DNA of 64,000 bases from Begonia masoniana. Taxonomy: Eukaryota > Streptophyta > Magnoliopsida > Cucurbitales > Begoniaceae. Positions 34,771-47,256 of this stretch are shown in pieces. Numbering within the stretch: the first letter of the stretch is position 1; the number at the start of each line of letters is the position of its first letter. The stretch lies in the NCBI GenBank assembly GCA_022432975.1, contig CM039502.1, positions 16,122,453 to 16,186,452 on the forward strand. Reading direction: 5' to 3'. The notes under the pieces were generated by a model. That model worked only from the letters and a program-made list of their open reading frames with translations, made no database searches and was not told the origin of the DNA. A program made the translations under genes and the position numbers.

Positions 34771-35480
34771 AATATCGTTTATTATATTTTTAAAATTAAT
34801 TTTTTATAATGTGTAATGTAAGTATATTTTATGATTTAATTCGCAAAAATGACAATAAATAGTACAAGTGCTAGAAAATCACAAAAATTCCCTATTATCT
34901 TTTCATGGTTTGGTGAACAAACGGTCAAATTTTCAAATAAATTCAATATCGTTTAGTATTTTTTTTAAATTAATTTTTTATAATGTGTAATGTAAGTATG
35001 TTTTATGATTTAATTTGCTAAAATGAAAATAAATCGTACAAGTGTTAGAAAATTACAAAAACTTTCTTATTATCTTTCCATGGTTTAGAGAACAAACGGT
35101 CAAATTTTCAAGTAAATCCAATAACGTTTGATATTTTTTTAAAATTAATTTTTATAATGTGTAATGTAAGTATGTTTTATGATTTAATTTGCTAAAATAA
35201 CAATAAATTGTACAAGTGCTAGCAAATCACAAAACGTTTTCTATTATTGTTTCATGGTTTGGTGAACAAACAGTAAAAGTTTCAAGTAAATCCAATATCG
35301 TTTGGTATTTTTTTAAAATTAATTTTTTATAATATATAATGTAAGTATGTTTTATGATGTAATTCACTAAAATTGCAATAAATCGCACAAGTGTTAGAAA
35401 ATCATGAACATTTTCCTATTATCATTCCATGGTTTGGTGAACATATGGTCAAATTTTCAAGTAAATCTAATATCGTTATA
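34771..35480. repeat. 175-bp satellite-like tandem repeat, four units
   Basis: Units begin AATATCGTTT or close variants at 34771, 34945, 35120 and 35294, with a partial fifth at 35469, giving spacings of 174-175 bp. Shared internal landmarks are TTTTTATAATGTGTAATGTA and CATGGTTTGGTGAACAAACG. The monomer length is close to that of many plant satellites, but only four copies are present. Confidence 0.85.
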
Positions 35481-35703
35481 TATTTTTTATAATGTGTAAT
35501 TTAATGAAAAAAAATTGAAAAATCTGACAAAGTTTTTTTTGTTTTATGACTCCTCCATAGCTAGTTTTAAACAGTTTCTGCATATTCAAATGACAAGTTT
35601 ATAATCACCAAACAGTTTCAGAATTTTGTAGGTACAACTAAATTATATCAAAATAAATTACATTAAACTAAATTTAATAAAATAAACTACTAAACATAAA
35701 CTA

Positions 35704-36425
35704 AGATGACGGGGAGGGCGGTTGGACATTGTCGTCATCGGCCTCTATTCAATCCTGGATGATTTGCCTCGTATCTCTTTGGTAGTCCATCATCCCGCTA
35801 AGGTACTCCATCATCTGTCTATGGGACTTTATCATCTGTCTATGGTACTCCATCATCTGTCTCTGAGATTCCATCATCTCTCTATGAGACTCTGCCAGTC
35901 TCACTTCGAGCTGATGGAATCACTCAGCGAGAGAGCCTAGCTCTGGCTGCGCTGGGGCTTCCTCCATTGGAACATCTTGAGAAGTGAATGCTCCCCGATC
36001 TCTCTTCTCCATCCACGTCTCGTCGACTTTAATTAGGTTCATCCGAATCAAGTGAAGCCTATCAAATACGTCGGCAGTCCGCTGTATCCTCATCTGCTCT
36101 CCAGAAGGGAGCTCAATTTGGAATCGCTAGACGATCTTCTGGATCAACGCGTCGTAGGGCAGGTTATTGTTGCGTGTCAGCCCGATCTCACAAATGTGAC
36201 TTAAAATCAAGAACCCAGGGTCAAACTGCCTCCCCCTGTAAAGCTTCTCCATGACATAGAGATCGATGCAGCTCACGAGATCTCTATGTCCATGTCACGG
36301 TAGGATGGTTAGGAAAATTATGTTGTGAATGACCCGAGCTCTGAGATTCAAATCTCTGGATCTTGGCTTCACGAACCCCGCAATGTTAGAGTTGCGATGA
36401 ATTTTTCTTAGCAACCCTAACACTA
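35704..36425 (-). pseudogene. Decayed second copy of the MULE accessory protein
   Basis: Minus-strand similarity to the gene at 27546-28711 is clear: KIHRNSNIAGFVKPRSRDLN, HGHRDLVSCIDLYVMEKLY, FDPGFLILSHICEIG, and a glutamine/methionine-rich coiled tail with repeated HRQMMEY units. In-frame stops interrupt it (for example before HGHRDL and after QKIV), and it ends abruptly near 36425 without the N-terminal half. It lies about 225 bp from the 175-bp tandem repeat. Confidence 0.75.
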
Positions 36426-36708
36426 TACCCTTATTTTTCCCTATATATTTTTTTTATCCTTGTAACATTTGAGCGGAAATTTAAATCGTTAAAATCGTTC
36501 AGAGAATTGAAAACCATTTAAAATCATTTATAGGAACTTAATAAAACAATTTATAAAAATTGAGTTTAAACATTTTTCTGCAATCACGATCGATCGTGGT
36601 CATATCACGATCGATCGTGATCAGCTAAAAAAAAATGAAATTTGAACATTTTCCTGCAATCACGATCGATCGTGGTATTATCACGATCGATCGTGGTCAT
36701 GCATAACT

Positions 36709-37689
36709 TGTAACAACCCGGCCCCCGTAACCCGAGGGTTTACACCGAGCTGTGCGGCCCACATACATCGAGGGTTTACACCGCCACGTGGCAGCCACTC
36801 AGGCCCATCACGTGTACTCACAGAACTTTCCCCTCCCTGTAGGTTATTTTTGCCTTCCTCCCCACTCGAACCCAAGACCTCAGGGTTAAGTACCTGGGCT
36901 ACAAGTGAGGAGTACCACTTGAGCTAGTAGCTCACTTGTAGCCCAGGTACTTAACCCTGAGGTCTTGGGTTCGAGTGGGGAGGAAGGCAAAAATAACCTG
37001 CAGGGAGGGGAAAGTTCTGTGAGTACACGTGGTGGGCCTGAGTGGCTGCCACGTGGCGGTGTAAACCCTCGATGTACGTGGGCCGCACAGCTCGGTGTAA
37101 ACCCTCGGGTTACGGGGGCCAGGTTGTTACAATAAAGTAACAACCCGGCCCCCGTAACCCGAGGAGTAGCTCAAGTGGTACTCCTCACTTGTAGCCCAGG
37201 TACTTAACCCTGAGGTCTTGGGTTCGAGTGGGGAGGAAGGCAAAAATAACCTACAGGGAGGGGAAAGTTCTGTGAGTACACGTGGTGGGCCTGTGTGGCT
37301 GCCACGTGGCGGTGTAAACCCTCGATGTACGTGGGCCGCACAGCTCGGTGTAAACCCTCGATGTACGTGGGCCGGGTTGTTACAATAAAAGGCGCCTTTT
37401 ATTGTAACAACCCGGCCCACGTACATCGAGGGTTTACACCGCCACGTGGCAGCCACACAGGCCCACCACGTTAGCTCAAGTGGTACTCCTCACTTGTAGC
37501 CCAGGTACTTAACCCTGAGGTCTTGGGTTCGAGTGGGGAGGAAGGCAAAAATAACCTACAGGGAGGGGAAAGTTCTGTGAGTACACGTGGTGGGCATGTG
37601 TGGCTGCCACGTGGCGGTGTAAACCCTCGATGTACGTGGGCCGCACAGCTCGGTGTAAACCCTCGATGTACGTGGGCCGGGTTGTTACA
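36709..37689. mobile_element. Compound palindromic SINE-like element with TG/CA ends and 5-bp TSD
   Basis: The 981-bp unit begins TGTAACAACCCGG, ends CCGGGTTGTTACA, and is bounded by the perfect duplication TAACT (36704-36708 and 37690-37694). Inside are copies of one ~215-bp unit: minus 36709-36926, plus 36927-37131 (lacking 14 bases at its start), minus fragment 37138-37163, plus 37164-37384, minus fragment 37403-37470, plus 37472-37689. Each full plus unit starts with a polymerase III A-box-like TAGCTCAAGTGG and has a B-box-like GGGTTCGAGTGG about 50 bases on, as in a tRNA-derived SINE. ATAAAAGGCGCCTTTTAT is a palindromic joint at 37385-37402. The ORFs here are repeat artefacts. Confidence 0.75.
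37472..37536 (+). promoter_or_regulatory. Polymerase III A- and B-box-like pair in the last SINE-like unit
   Basis: TAGCTCAAGTGG (37472-37483) matches the A-box pattern TRGYNNARNGG, and GGGTTCGAGTGG (37525-37536) matches most of the B box GGTTCGANNCC. Spacing is tRNA-like. Whether it is transcribed is unknown. Confidence 0.6.
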
Positions 37690-38020
37690 TAACTGATCCC
37701 GATCGATCGTGGTAGTGTGCCCGATCGATCGGGCCGCCTCTTGAATCCATGAAGAAAATTTTTCTCGGATCACGATCGATCGTGGTAAAATCATGATCGA
37801 TCGTGATAGGCCTTTTTTTCTCTTTTCTGCAGATCACGATCGATCGTGGTCAAATCACGATTGATCGTGATAGGCCTTTTTCTCTTTTCTGCAGATCACG
37901 ATCGATCGTGGTCAAATCACGATCGATCGTGGTCAAATCACGATCGATCGTGATAGGCCTTTTTCTCTTTTCTGCAGATCATGATCGATCGTGGTGAAAT
38001 CACGATCGATCGTGATTTCC

Positions 38021-38700
38021 TGCACAACCTCCTTACTAACAACCATAAGCCTTTAGTTACTTGCTTCCCTTTTTTTTTTTCTCAGACGATCCCTATTTCA
38101 GAAGATCAATTGCAATACTAAAATGTTAGATCTTTTGGGTCCTCTATAATCAGTGCCAATTTTGCAAAAACGCTGGCTAAATCAGCAACCATAGATTATC
38201 TGGTGATACCGTTACATTGACCTGCAAAATGACAAACTAATAATATGAAAGCTTACCTCGCATCAATATAATGTCATTTTTTCAGTAAGAAATGTCCGCT
38301 CTGGGGATTATACCGTAGCCCAAATCCTTCCCTCAGCTTTGTTTGGGTGGAACTTTATACTCTCGGTCACCCAACATGCTACTGCGTTCAACCGGAGCAC
38401 TTTTACACTTCAGATTTCTTATGGATCCGTTGCTATTGTCTAAAAAACACGTCTTACTATCTTGGGAGGGTTTTCTTCATATGTTTCTTTCCATATACTT
38501 TTCTCCAAGTTATATGAGATTGTTAGGATCCCTTTTTTTGACGACCCAAGATTTTTGCCTATACTCGAGTCTGGGATGTGCCTACACTAGTTATAAGTTG
38601 TATTTTACACACTTATTCTACTCTTTACTTTTTGATTCGATAAGTTTAACTCCATCCATTTGTGTTATTTAACACTCTTTGTGTAGTATGCAAAGTTCAA
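38021..38700. other. Unassigned non-coding DNA
   Basis: No domain or repeat recognised. A 109-codon frame at 38343-38672 shows no recognisable motif and I do not call it a gene. Confidence 0.5.
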
Positions 38701-39277
38701 AGTTTAACAGGTAGAATGTGAGAAGAAAAAGAACCTTCGGAACAGAGTATAGCCGATCGATCGGCTATTGTTCAAGCGATCGACTCGGGCCAGCTTAAGG
38801 CAGGACAGCAGCAAACAAAACACTACCGATTGATCCCACTTACAGCGATCGTCGATCAACAAATACAAAAAACGCTGGCTACAGAAGAGTAAGCCCGATC
38901 NNNNNNNNNNNNNNNNNNNNNNNNNNNNNNNNNNNNNNNNNNNNNNNNNNNNNNNNNNNNNNNNNNNNNNNNNNNNNNNNNNNNNNNNNNNNNNNNNNNN
39001 CTATGAAGTGCGAACACCCAGCTCCGGCCACGATCAGCGACCTCGACCCTGATTCCCAACATTCCTGCTCAGCTGCTTCCGACCCTGACCTCAGCTCCCT
39101 GCTCGATTCCCATTCACGCTCGGCTCTCCTCTATAAGACTTCTTTGCTCAACTTCTAGTTAAAATCTTAGACATTGAAGCTCAGCTTTCTGAAAGTAGTT
39201 AAATTCAGAGAAACAAAAAGCTAATTTTCTCCTTTAATAGCTATGGTCTTAAGTTGTTCCCATATACACTTTTCTGC
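38701..39277 (+). mobile_element. LTR fragment of a retrotransposon, containing the assembly gap
   Basis: The sequence at 39001-39150 recurs inverted at about 55890-56060. It ends TTTTCTGCA followed by GTATCAGAGCC (39279-39289), a primer-site-like sequence, so this looks like an LTR end. The 5' boundary is unclear. Confidence 0.6.
38901..39000. other. Assembly gap (100 N)
   Basis: Exactly one hundred N characters; the true length is probably unknown. The 68-codon frame spanning it is meaningless. Confidence 0.99.
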
Positions 39278-39609
39278 AGTATCAGAGCCGAACCTGGAGG
39301 CTATTTTAGTTCTATGTTTCTGTTGATTTTTTATTGTATTTCTTAATTGTTGCTATTTTGTAAAATCTCATTGTGTTGGCTGATTTCCATTTTCTGTCCT
39401 AAATTTGTTGACAGAATTGCAGCATTTTTTGTCCTAAATCTGGTTGGTGAATTTTTTTCTCTTATTATTCTGATGGTTCGATTTTCGTATAGCTTAATGA
39501 ATTTTCTGGACTTTTCATTTGGAAGGCTATTTGTTAAAAAGTGTAAATGTGTATTAAGTTGTTTAGAATTTAAATACAAAAACTGGCTTAACCGAATTGA
39601 ATCTATGTA

Positions 39610-42600
39610 ACCTTACAGAGAAAAAGATTTACACATTTTCAATTGACTTTCACTATGGAGGGAAGTTCATCAAGAAAAAGAATTTACAGTACGTGAGTGG
39701 AGATGATGCACTAGTGACAAATATTGATGTAGATAAGTGTAACGCCCCCAAACCCACTCTGGCTCGGTGCGCTACTTTGCTAACTAATCCCGTATTTAAA
39801 CATAATTTAAAATAATTTTCTTTAAAAATTGACTCCAAAAATATTAGTAAAAACGTGGAAACAAATGAACCCGACGTTCAGAGACATCCCAAAACAGTTC
39901 CCAAATCACGCGCACAAAATCCAACCCAACAGAACGATCAATATTTCAAATCTACAAAATAACTAAAATCCAAGAAATTCAAATTTTCATAAAAACACGT
40001 TCAAAGAGATTTCAAAACAATACACCACCACATTTACAAAATCGAACAAACAAAACAGTCAACCCCTTCAAACCTTCAGAATAGATATACCTATACAAAA
40101 TCTCAAAACCTGAAAACACATGTTTAGAAAACCATTTAAACCAAATCCACATACGTCTCAAGACCACAAATATTTACATCAAGTAAAATCCAACAATGCT
40201 GATCCCAAAATACTCAAACCATCCAAAAACAGTTAAAAGAAAACTATCAACAAGGCAAAATACAAAATTCCCATCAACTACCCGAGGAACGTGACTGAGG
40301 CGCCCCGACAAGTACCCACACCGACATGCTCCATGCACCACCGACTGCAACCTAGTCCTAGGCTCCCTTATCCAGCTCACCTGAATAATACTCGTCACCT
40401 ACACCACAGAATACAAAAGTAAGCCTAATGCTTAGTGAGTATGGAGTAATGCACTTTAAAACAATGCATACTCAACTCAACCCTTAAATGCAGTTTTTAC
40501 ACACTCTGTTGTTTTCATTTCATTTTCGTTACATTTATCTTTCACTTGCATGTGAATCAAGTAGGCACGCGTTCCAACATAATCCAGGACGGCCACACCT
40601 TGACCCATGGAGAAAAATTGGAGGCACACATCCTAAACAATCCGGGACGACCATACCGAATCTCCTCCCACATCGATCGTAGAATCCTCAGTGTGCCTTC
40701 TAGCACGATCAGGTCGAGACATTCATACTTACGACACATTACGTAATTTAGCATAGCATCTCTCGTAGGATCCCTCTCGGGGTGCTACAAACGAGCCACT
40801 TGCCCGACGAGGCTATTCTACTCGAGATCAAGTTGCATATCTATTTTCTTATCTTACATTTCATTTTCATCACTCAACATGTCAAACACGTATTTCGTAG
40901 GTTGAAAACAATAATGCATGAAATAAAACCAACAAACTCAAAACAACCAACAACAATCCCTACCGTTCTATGGTGTAGGCCCGAAGGCAACAAAAACACT
41001 CATGTACTTACCTGGTTGCTCGACATTCGATTGCTGCTCACTTCGTCCAATCAATTCACTCGCTTGATAACCTAACAAATATAAAGAAATAGCTTAGAAA
41101 CACTCTAAGGAATTCCTAATACATTTTCTATCCAAACTAACAACAATACAAACAAAATTCACAACCTAGCTCAAAAACCCGATTTTCCACCAATTTTTAG
41201 CATCCAACTTCAAACGGCCATAACTTATTCGTTTTTCAACGAATTTTGACGTGCCACCTCATTCCGTAAACCTCTACACGTCTACTATCCATTGAAACAC
41301 TCAAATTAACCAACCAAATAACTTGGCCAAACAGAAATGCCAAAAACAGAACCGGCACCCTTTGCTCTAAAAATCGGTTTTTGCACCACTTTTGTCTAAA
41401 CTCGAATCTATCCCTAAAAATAACCTAAACCACCCTAGCTAAAGTTTAAATCATTAAATTAGGAAGAAAAACTCACCAAAAACCAGAATTTTCGGACTTC
41501 ATGGCTAGGGTTTTCCAAACCCTCACCAAATCTCTCCAAAACCCACCCAAAACTCAAAAATCCTTTACTTACATGCATAAAATTAAAAACCCACTTAACT
41601 TTAACTCAAAACACCTTGCACAAATTGAAGAAATAGGAGGAGAAGAATCGGCTATGGAGGCTTGAAGAAACCGTGAAGATGAAGGAAGAAAAAAGAACCA
41701 AATTGCTTTTTAACCTAACTTTTCATTTCTCTTTTGATTTCTTCCACTAATTTTTCTTAATTTATAAAAAGACCACCACTTTTCCTTGCCCCATGCATTC
41801 CAACGTGAGTCCCCTTTTTCACTCACTTCTCCCACATCTTTAATTAATTAACTTTACTTTTAACTTTTAATTCATTTAATTACTAACTTTCTATTGGTTC
41901 AAAACAAATTTTTAACTTTTCAACTACTTTTTATTTTGACATTGTCAACATTCTTTTCCTTCTCTTATTCACGTTGAAGTCTTCCTTAAATCTTCACCTT
42001 TTAATCTTTTATTTCCTTCACCTTTTTACTTATCCTTTTATCAAGTCAAAGTCATCACTCATTGAGTCCAATTCAAAACACTAACTCAATTACACCACAA
42101 ATTATCTTCCACAATCACTTTCTAAATCAAACACCTAGCATCCTTCTATATTATCGTTAAACTCGTATGACATCCTTAAGCTAAAGCTAAATACGTTAAG
42201 AAAATTTTTCGGGTGTTACAATAAGATGTCTTTTTTTTGTGGTTGTAGATGTGGTTGTAAATGTCGGAGATGGAGTATGGAAGACTCTGTATTACGTGGA
42301 GCCTCTATTAGGAATGGAAAACGGATTGCGAAAAGTGAAGTCTGATAATGACATACTTCAAATGGTTGGGGCGTTGGATGACAAACGTCACATTCATATG
42401 TACGTAGACCATGAAGGCATCTCCTAGGAAGATGCTAGAAATGATGAGTCATCTGATTCATCAGAGTTTGATGGTGGTCCTCAAGTCGGTGAAGCGGGGA
42501 ATCCAACTCATGTAGACGAGGCAGCTGTTGGTGAAGCTGGGGATCCAATTTATATTTCAATTCCATCAGTTTCAACCTCCTTATCCGATGAAAATCTTTC

Positions 42601-44474
42601 AACCGCTGAATCCGACGCTACGATGCATGAAGCGAACACTGCGGAATCAGTCAACAACTGTTTAGAAATATGTTTGGAAGACACATTCAGCTCATTGGCT
42701 GAAATTAAGAAAAAAATCGCTGATTATGCTTTGGTTAACGAATTTGACATCAGATTTACCAAACATGAGAAAGCAAGAATAGAAGCTAGATGTTATAAAG
42801 GTTGTGCTTGGACACTCTACGCATCAAAAGTGACAAATGAAGAGTCTTTCCAAGTGAAGAGGTTGAATGATGTCATGACTGTGCTCGCACAATGGAGAAT
42901 CGTCATGTAACAGCTAAGTGAGTGGCAGAACGTTATTTGAATCGATTTAAAAGCCAATCTCGGTGGGAAATATCATCTATCATTAGCACAGTTAGGCAAG
43001 ACTTTTATGTCAACATTAGTCCTAACCTAGCAATCAGGGCAAGGAGGAGGGCTGTAAATGTGGATTCAACTGTGCAATATAAACAGCTAGGGTCGTATGC
43101 AGAAGAAGTTCTTAGATCCAATCCTGGTTGCACCTTCGTTATCAATGTTGACAGGGTTGATAGTCAAACATAGCTCATATTCAAGCGACTTTACATGTGT
43201 TTAGATGCATGTAAGAGAGGCCTTTTAGCCGGATGTCGACTGGTAATAAGTTTGGATGGATGTCACTTGAAGGGGGCATGTCTTGGTTAACTTCTAACCG
43301 CTATTGGTGTAGTTTCAAATGACGGAATATATCCTGTTGCAGTGGTTATTGTCGATGTTGAGTTGAAGAAGTCTTGGAAATGGTTTGTCAGGTTATTGTT
43401 GACGGATATTGGATCTGATCGTGGTGAATGCTGGACATTCATTTCCGATCAACAAAAAGTAAGTATATGTGACCATTATCAAGGTTTATATGCTTTCACC
43501 TACTAACATATGACGGGTTTGGAAGTAGTACTTCAAAAATATGTACCAGATGCAGAGCTTTGATTTTACGTACGTCATATGTACACAAACTTCAAGAAGA
43601 AGTTTTGCGAAAAAATCTACAAAGACATTATGTGGAATGCTTCAACTGCGACAACAAGTGAAATGTTTGTGAAAGTAATGAAGAGGCTACGGAGCTTCGA
43701 TGAAGCAGCATATAGATATCTTGTGGAGTATGATGCGAAGAACTTGTGTAGACATGCTTTCAGTCACAGATCGAAGTGTGAGCTAACATTGAACAATCTG
43801 AGCGAGTCATTCAACGCCTTCATCTTACCAACACGTGATAAGCCAATTGTGACCATGATAGAAATGATAAGAACGACAATAATGACAAGAATTTGTAAGA
43901 CGCATGAAAAAATGGAGCAACAAAACGGACTACTATGCCCTCAGATACGAAAGAAATTAAACAAACTACAAGATGGAGCTAGAAATTGGTGTGCAAGAGG
44001 AGGTGGGGATGAAAGATTTCAAGTTAGTAATATTTGACGGTATATTCACAGTTCATACAGCCAATGAATGGCTTAGACATGTTGCCACCTTCAGCTATGG
44101 GTGAAATTCAGCCACCAATTGTGAAGACACCACTTAGGAGACTGAAAAAGAAGAGAACGAGGGATGTTGATGAACCTCAAGGTCAAAGTAAATTGGACAA
44201 GATGCGTAAGGTTATTAAGTGTAGTAAATGTCGGGTTTGAACCATAATGATAGAATGTGCAAAGGAGTAACCATTGATTCTAGTATGGAAGTCAGTGCCT
44301 CAATATCACGAGGAAGATCAAATTTGTTTAGTTTTTCTGCAGCTTGCATCGGAACCCAAATTAGTAATGTTTTTTTTCTTTTCCAATTTGTTACATCGTA
44401 TTTAATTATTGTTAACAATTAATTGTTTATATCATGCAGGAGTCTTCAGTGCAACCAGGCATTCGCAGAGGCTG
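39610..44474 (+). pseudogene. mudrA-like: Second MULE transposase pseudogene, split by a solo LTR
   Basis: The N-terminal region begins near 39637 (FSIDFHYGGKFIKKKNLQYV), is cut at 39737 by a solo LTR, and resumes at 42226 with VVDVVVNVGDGVWKTLYYVE, matching the usual MULE N-terminus. A TAG at 42425 follows. Downstream are GCAWTLYASK, RWEISSIISTVRQDF, ISLDGCHLKGACLG (first catalytic Asp, about 43249), WTFISDQQK (second Asp, about 43435-43460), MYTNFKKKFCEK, LTLNNLSESFNAFI (Glu, about 43790), and a zinc knuckle CSKCR…NHNDRMC, ending TGA at 44472. Several stops and frameshifts make it non-functional. The exon junction after DQQK matches that of the MULE at 25003, so the two are related but diverged. 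Confidence 0.85.
39738..42220 (-). mobile_element. Solo LTR (2483 bp) inside the MULE transposase pseudogene
   Basis: It begins TGTAACGCCCCC, ends GGGTGTTACA, and is flanked by perfect ATAAG duplications (39733-39737 and 42221-42225). The shared ends and the GGTGTAGGCCCGAAGGC motif near 40972 tie it to the chromovirus LTRs at 45035 and 51894. There is no interior. Orientation follows that analogy. Confidence 0.9.
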
Positions 44475-44980
44475 ATCTTGTAACGCTGATATGAATATGG
44501 ATATGGTTTTTATTATGGATATGGTTTATAGACATGTATTTTATAGACATGGATATGGTTTTTATTATGGATATGGACTATAGACATGTATTTTATAATG
44601 TTCAATTATAGATATGTAGTTAGATATAATTTTGGAATGGAGTTGGATGTAGATAGCCGAATATTTCGATTATGGACATTTTTATTTTGGATATGTAGTT
44701 TTAGATGCATTTTTAACATCTGTCCAGATGTAAACCATGACGCAAATAGACATTATAAACCCCAGATTCCTTCAATTTGTTAGTCAATTGTGGTGCAGCT
44801 GTGGGCTGAGTCATATTTTATGACAGTTCAATTTTAACTACTCTTTTTAAGCCATTATTGATATTATTACTTCTATTTGGAAATTGCTCTATATTTAAGT
44901 TACCTTCCTCTCCAAAATTTCAGATTTGATTATGGAATGAAGTTGGATGTGGATAGCTGGATATTTTTACATTTTCAATA
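44475..44980. other. Non-coding DNA with ATGGATATGG repeats
   Basis: Short imperfect tandem copies of GATATGGTTTTTATTATG occur at about 44495-44590. No gene is recognised. Confidence 0.55.
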
Positions 44981-45034
44981 TAGCTAGATTTTTGTAACAA
45001 TTTGAGTGAATGAAACAGAAAGCACCGATGAATA
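44981..45034 (-). pseudogene. Gypsy reverse-transcriptase fragment, downstream part
   Basis: Joined in thought across the chromovirus insertion, the minus strand continues from the linker fragment at 54164 into an RT-start-like stretch that is badly decayed. It would be unrecognisable without the partner fragment and the perfect GAATA duplication. Confidence 0.5.
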
Positions 45035-47221
45035 TGTAACGCCCCGAGTTATCTGAACCCGGTTCGCCACACATAATACTAAACCGAACTATGACTTTCT
45101 GAGAAAATTTTAAAATTTCATTCAACGATCAAGACTTGACCCTTAAAACATTAAAACTTACAGCGGAAAAACATTTGTATGAACGACATTTATTAAATAG
45201 TTAAAATATTGAAGACAATTGGTTGAAAAAGAAAAGAAAACAAAACACATCTAGCGCTGAATAGTTCCAGCGGTAGAAATAGAGACAAAAGAGTTTCAGC
45301 GGTAGAAGCCATACGAATTGCATCTTCCACTCACAAAACGACAACGTTTTACACTCGCATCCACCGCTCACAAACGACAAACATTCTCAGCTCACATCTA
45401 CCGATAGAACAAGTTGCGTCATTCGGTCACTAGACGACAAAAATCCTCAATTCACATCTACCGATTGCAAAACGACAAATTTCTTCCTACATCTTCCGAT
45501 AGATATAATACTCGACATCACCCGGTCACAAAACGACAAATTCTAATACTCACATCCACCGATGGACTACATCGACCGATAGATAAAACTCTCGACTTCT
45601 ACCGATGGACTAAATCCACCGATAGACAAAATACTCGACTTCTACCGATGGACTAAATCCACCGATAGACAAACTCTCGACTTCTACCGATGGACTAAAT
45701 CCACCGATAGACAAAACTCTTGACTTCTACCGATGGACTACATCCACCGACAGATATTACACTCAACATCTACCGATAGATCAAAAATACTCATCATCTA
45801 CCGATAGATCCGAAACACTCAACAAAAACAGCATAGCAACAATTTCACTCTAAATAAAGAAAACTCTGACTACCAAAAGAACTTGAGCATTTTACTAAAA
45901 ATCGTTCAAAACTACTTAAATCCGTGCATTACTCCAAAATTTGGTAGAATCACTATTAAAACCAACAGAGTATCATTGTCAGAAAAGTCTCAAATTGTAT
46001 TCAAAAATATTAAAACTACCACTGTCATAAAAACTCTCAACATACTTAAATTGAATCATGGTTCACTAAACCTTCTCATCTACTGCCACTAGTTAAACCG
46101 CCCCATCAGTTGCCAGATCGATGCATGAATGCACCCCTCCAACCTGCCTAGTTCTCAGCAAACTCAGAGAACACACCTGCTGTCACTTCTTCACCTACAT
46201 CACAAAACTCATCTATTAGTCTAATGCTAAATAAGTAAAGCAGTAATGAAATGGAATGCTGAAACATAAATTCCTATACATGCAGTTTCTACTTTCTCAT
46301 CTCAGTTACATATGCATTCGTTTCTGGTCTGATCCCCTTGTGAAATTGGGAGTTGGATCACTTCTCCCAAAGTCATGCATCCTCTCTCTCGATTAAGGGG
46401 TGTATTAGTTACTTAATAACTGTTTAGATCCCCCTGTGAAATTGGAAGTTGGATCACTTCTCCCAAAGTTTTAAATCCCTTCATAAGTTAAGGGGCAGAT
46501 TAATTCCCTTAATAGTTTATCTGTTACAGTTTGTTCATTCCTTACCATGCCATTTCATGTAAATTCATTTTTGCATACTTTCAAAATATGATGCATGACA
46601 TACAAACACATTCAAGCATACATAATCCTACTGTTTTGTGATGTAGGCCCGAAGGCACAAGCATACTTCACTTACCTGGTCTCCTGGAAAATATTAAGTG
46701 GAAGACTACCTCGGGAGCTTACTCAAAACTAAAGTCATAGACAGAACATACATTAGACTTTCTCTAAACTCCATTCTAAACCGCTAGAATTCTAGAGACA
46801 CTAGTTTGGAAGCTTAGTTCATTGAGCATTCCCGATTTACCACAAAACCCGAACTAGCTCACCCATACGGCATTCACAAAACTCACATTTATACTCTCCC
46901 CAATCATCGATAGCTACCAGTACAGCAAGGAATCGAAATATGACTCACCTAGTTTGGAGAAGAATCAAGTAGAAGAATCGCCTAGAGAGCTCTGCTGCTT
47001 GAGCTGAAAACCGAAAGAGGAAAAATAGGGAATAGTGGCAGCTACAGTGCATTAATCACAAAGTCTCTTTCTTTAAATAGGTTATTACTATAGGTCTCTA
47101 TTTACCATTATGCCCTTACTTAGTCACTCATTAACCTAATCAATAATTCCCCCAATTTCATCCATAAAATGTATACTATTAGTTGATAAGATAAGTTGGT
47201 TCAATGGAACTGGGTGTTACA
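45035..47221 (-). repeat. 3' LTR of the chromovirus
   Basis: 2187 bp. It contains a CTACCGATGGACTAAATCCACC-like array at about 45355-45810 and the GATGTAGGCCCGAAGGC motif near 46640. Relative to the other LTR it keeps a segment (about 46125-46590) that the right copy has replaced. Confidence 0.93.
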
Positions 47222-47256
47222 GTCTACCCTCCTTAAAAGAATTTTGTCCTTAAAAT

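Larger units (their letters stand above)
36585..38020. repeat. CACGATCGATCGTG palindrome array, split by a compound element
   Basis: About fifteen copies of CACGATCGATCGTG or single-base variants occur at 36587-36700 and 37695-38020. In the second block three or more longer units share AGGCCTTTTTCTCTTTTCTG. The element at 36709-37689 sits in the middle. Similar CGATCGATCGG palindromes appear at 38752 and 61303-61540. Confidence 0.82.

Noticed and set aside
37472..37536. A functional tRNA gene
   Set aside because: A and B boxes are present but no cloverleaf with paired acceptor stem could be drawn; a tRNA-derived SINE head fits better.
36681..37794. ORFs around PPRVLTELSPPCRLF
   Set aside because: They are the SINE-like unit translated in the same frame in each copy; not a protein family I know.
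38343..38672. A 109-codon ORF as a gene
   Set aside because: No recognisable motif, odd composition, no splice or promoter support.
38856..39062. ORF spanning the N run
   Set aside because: Half of it is undefined sequence.
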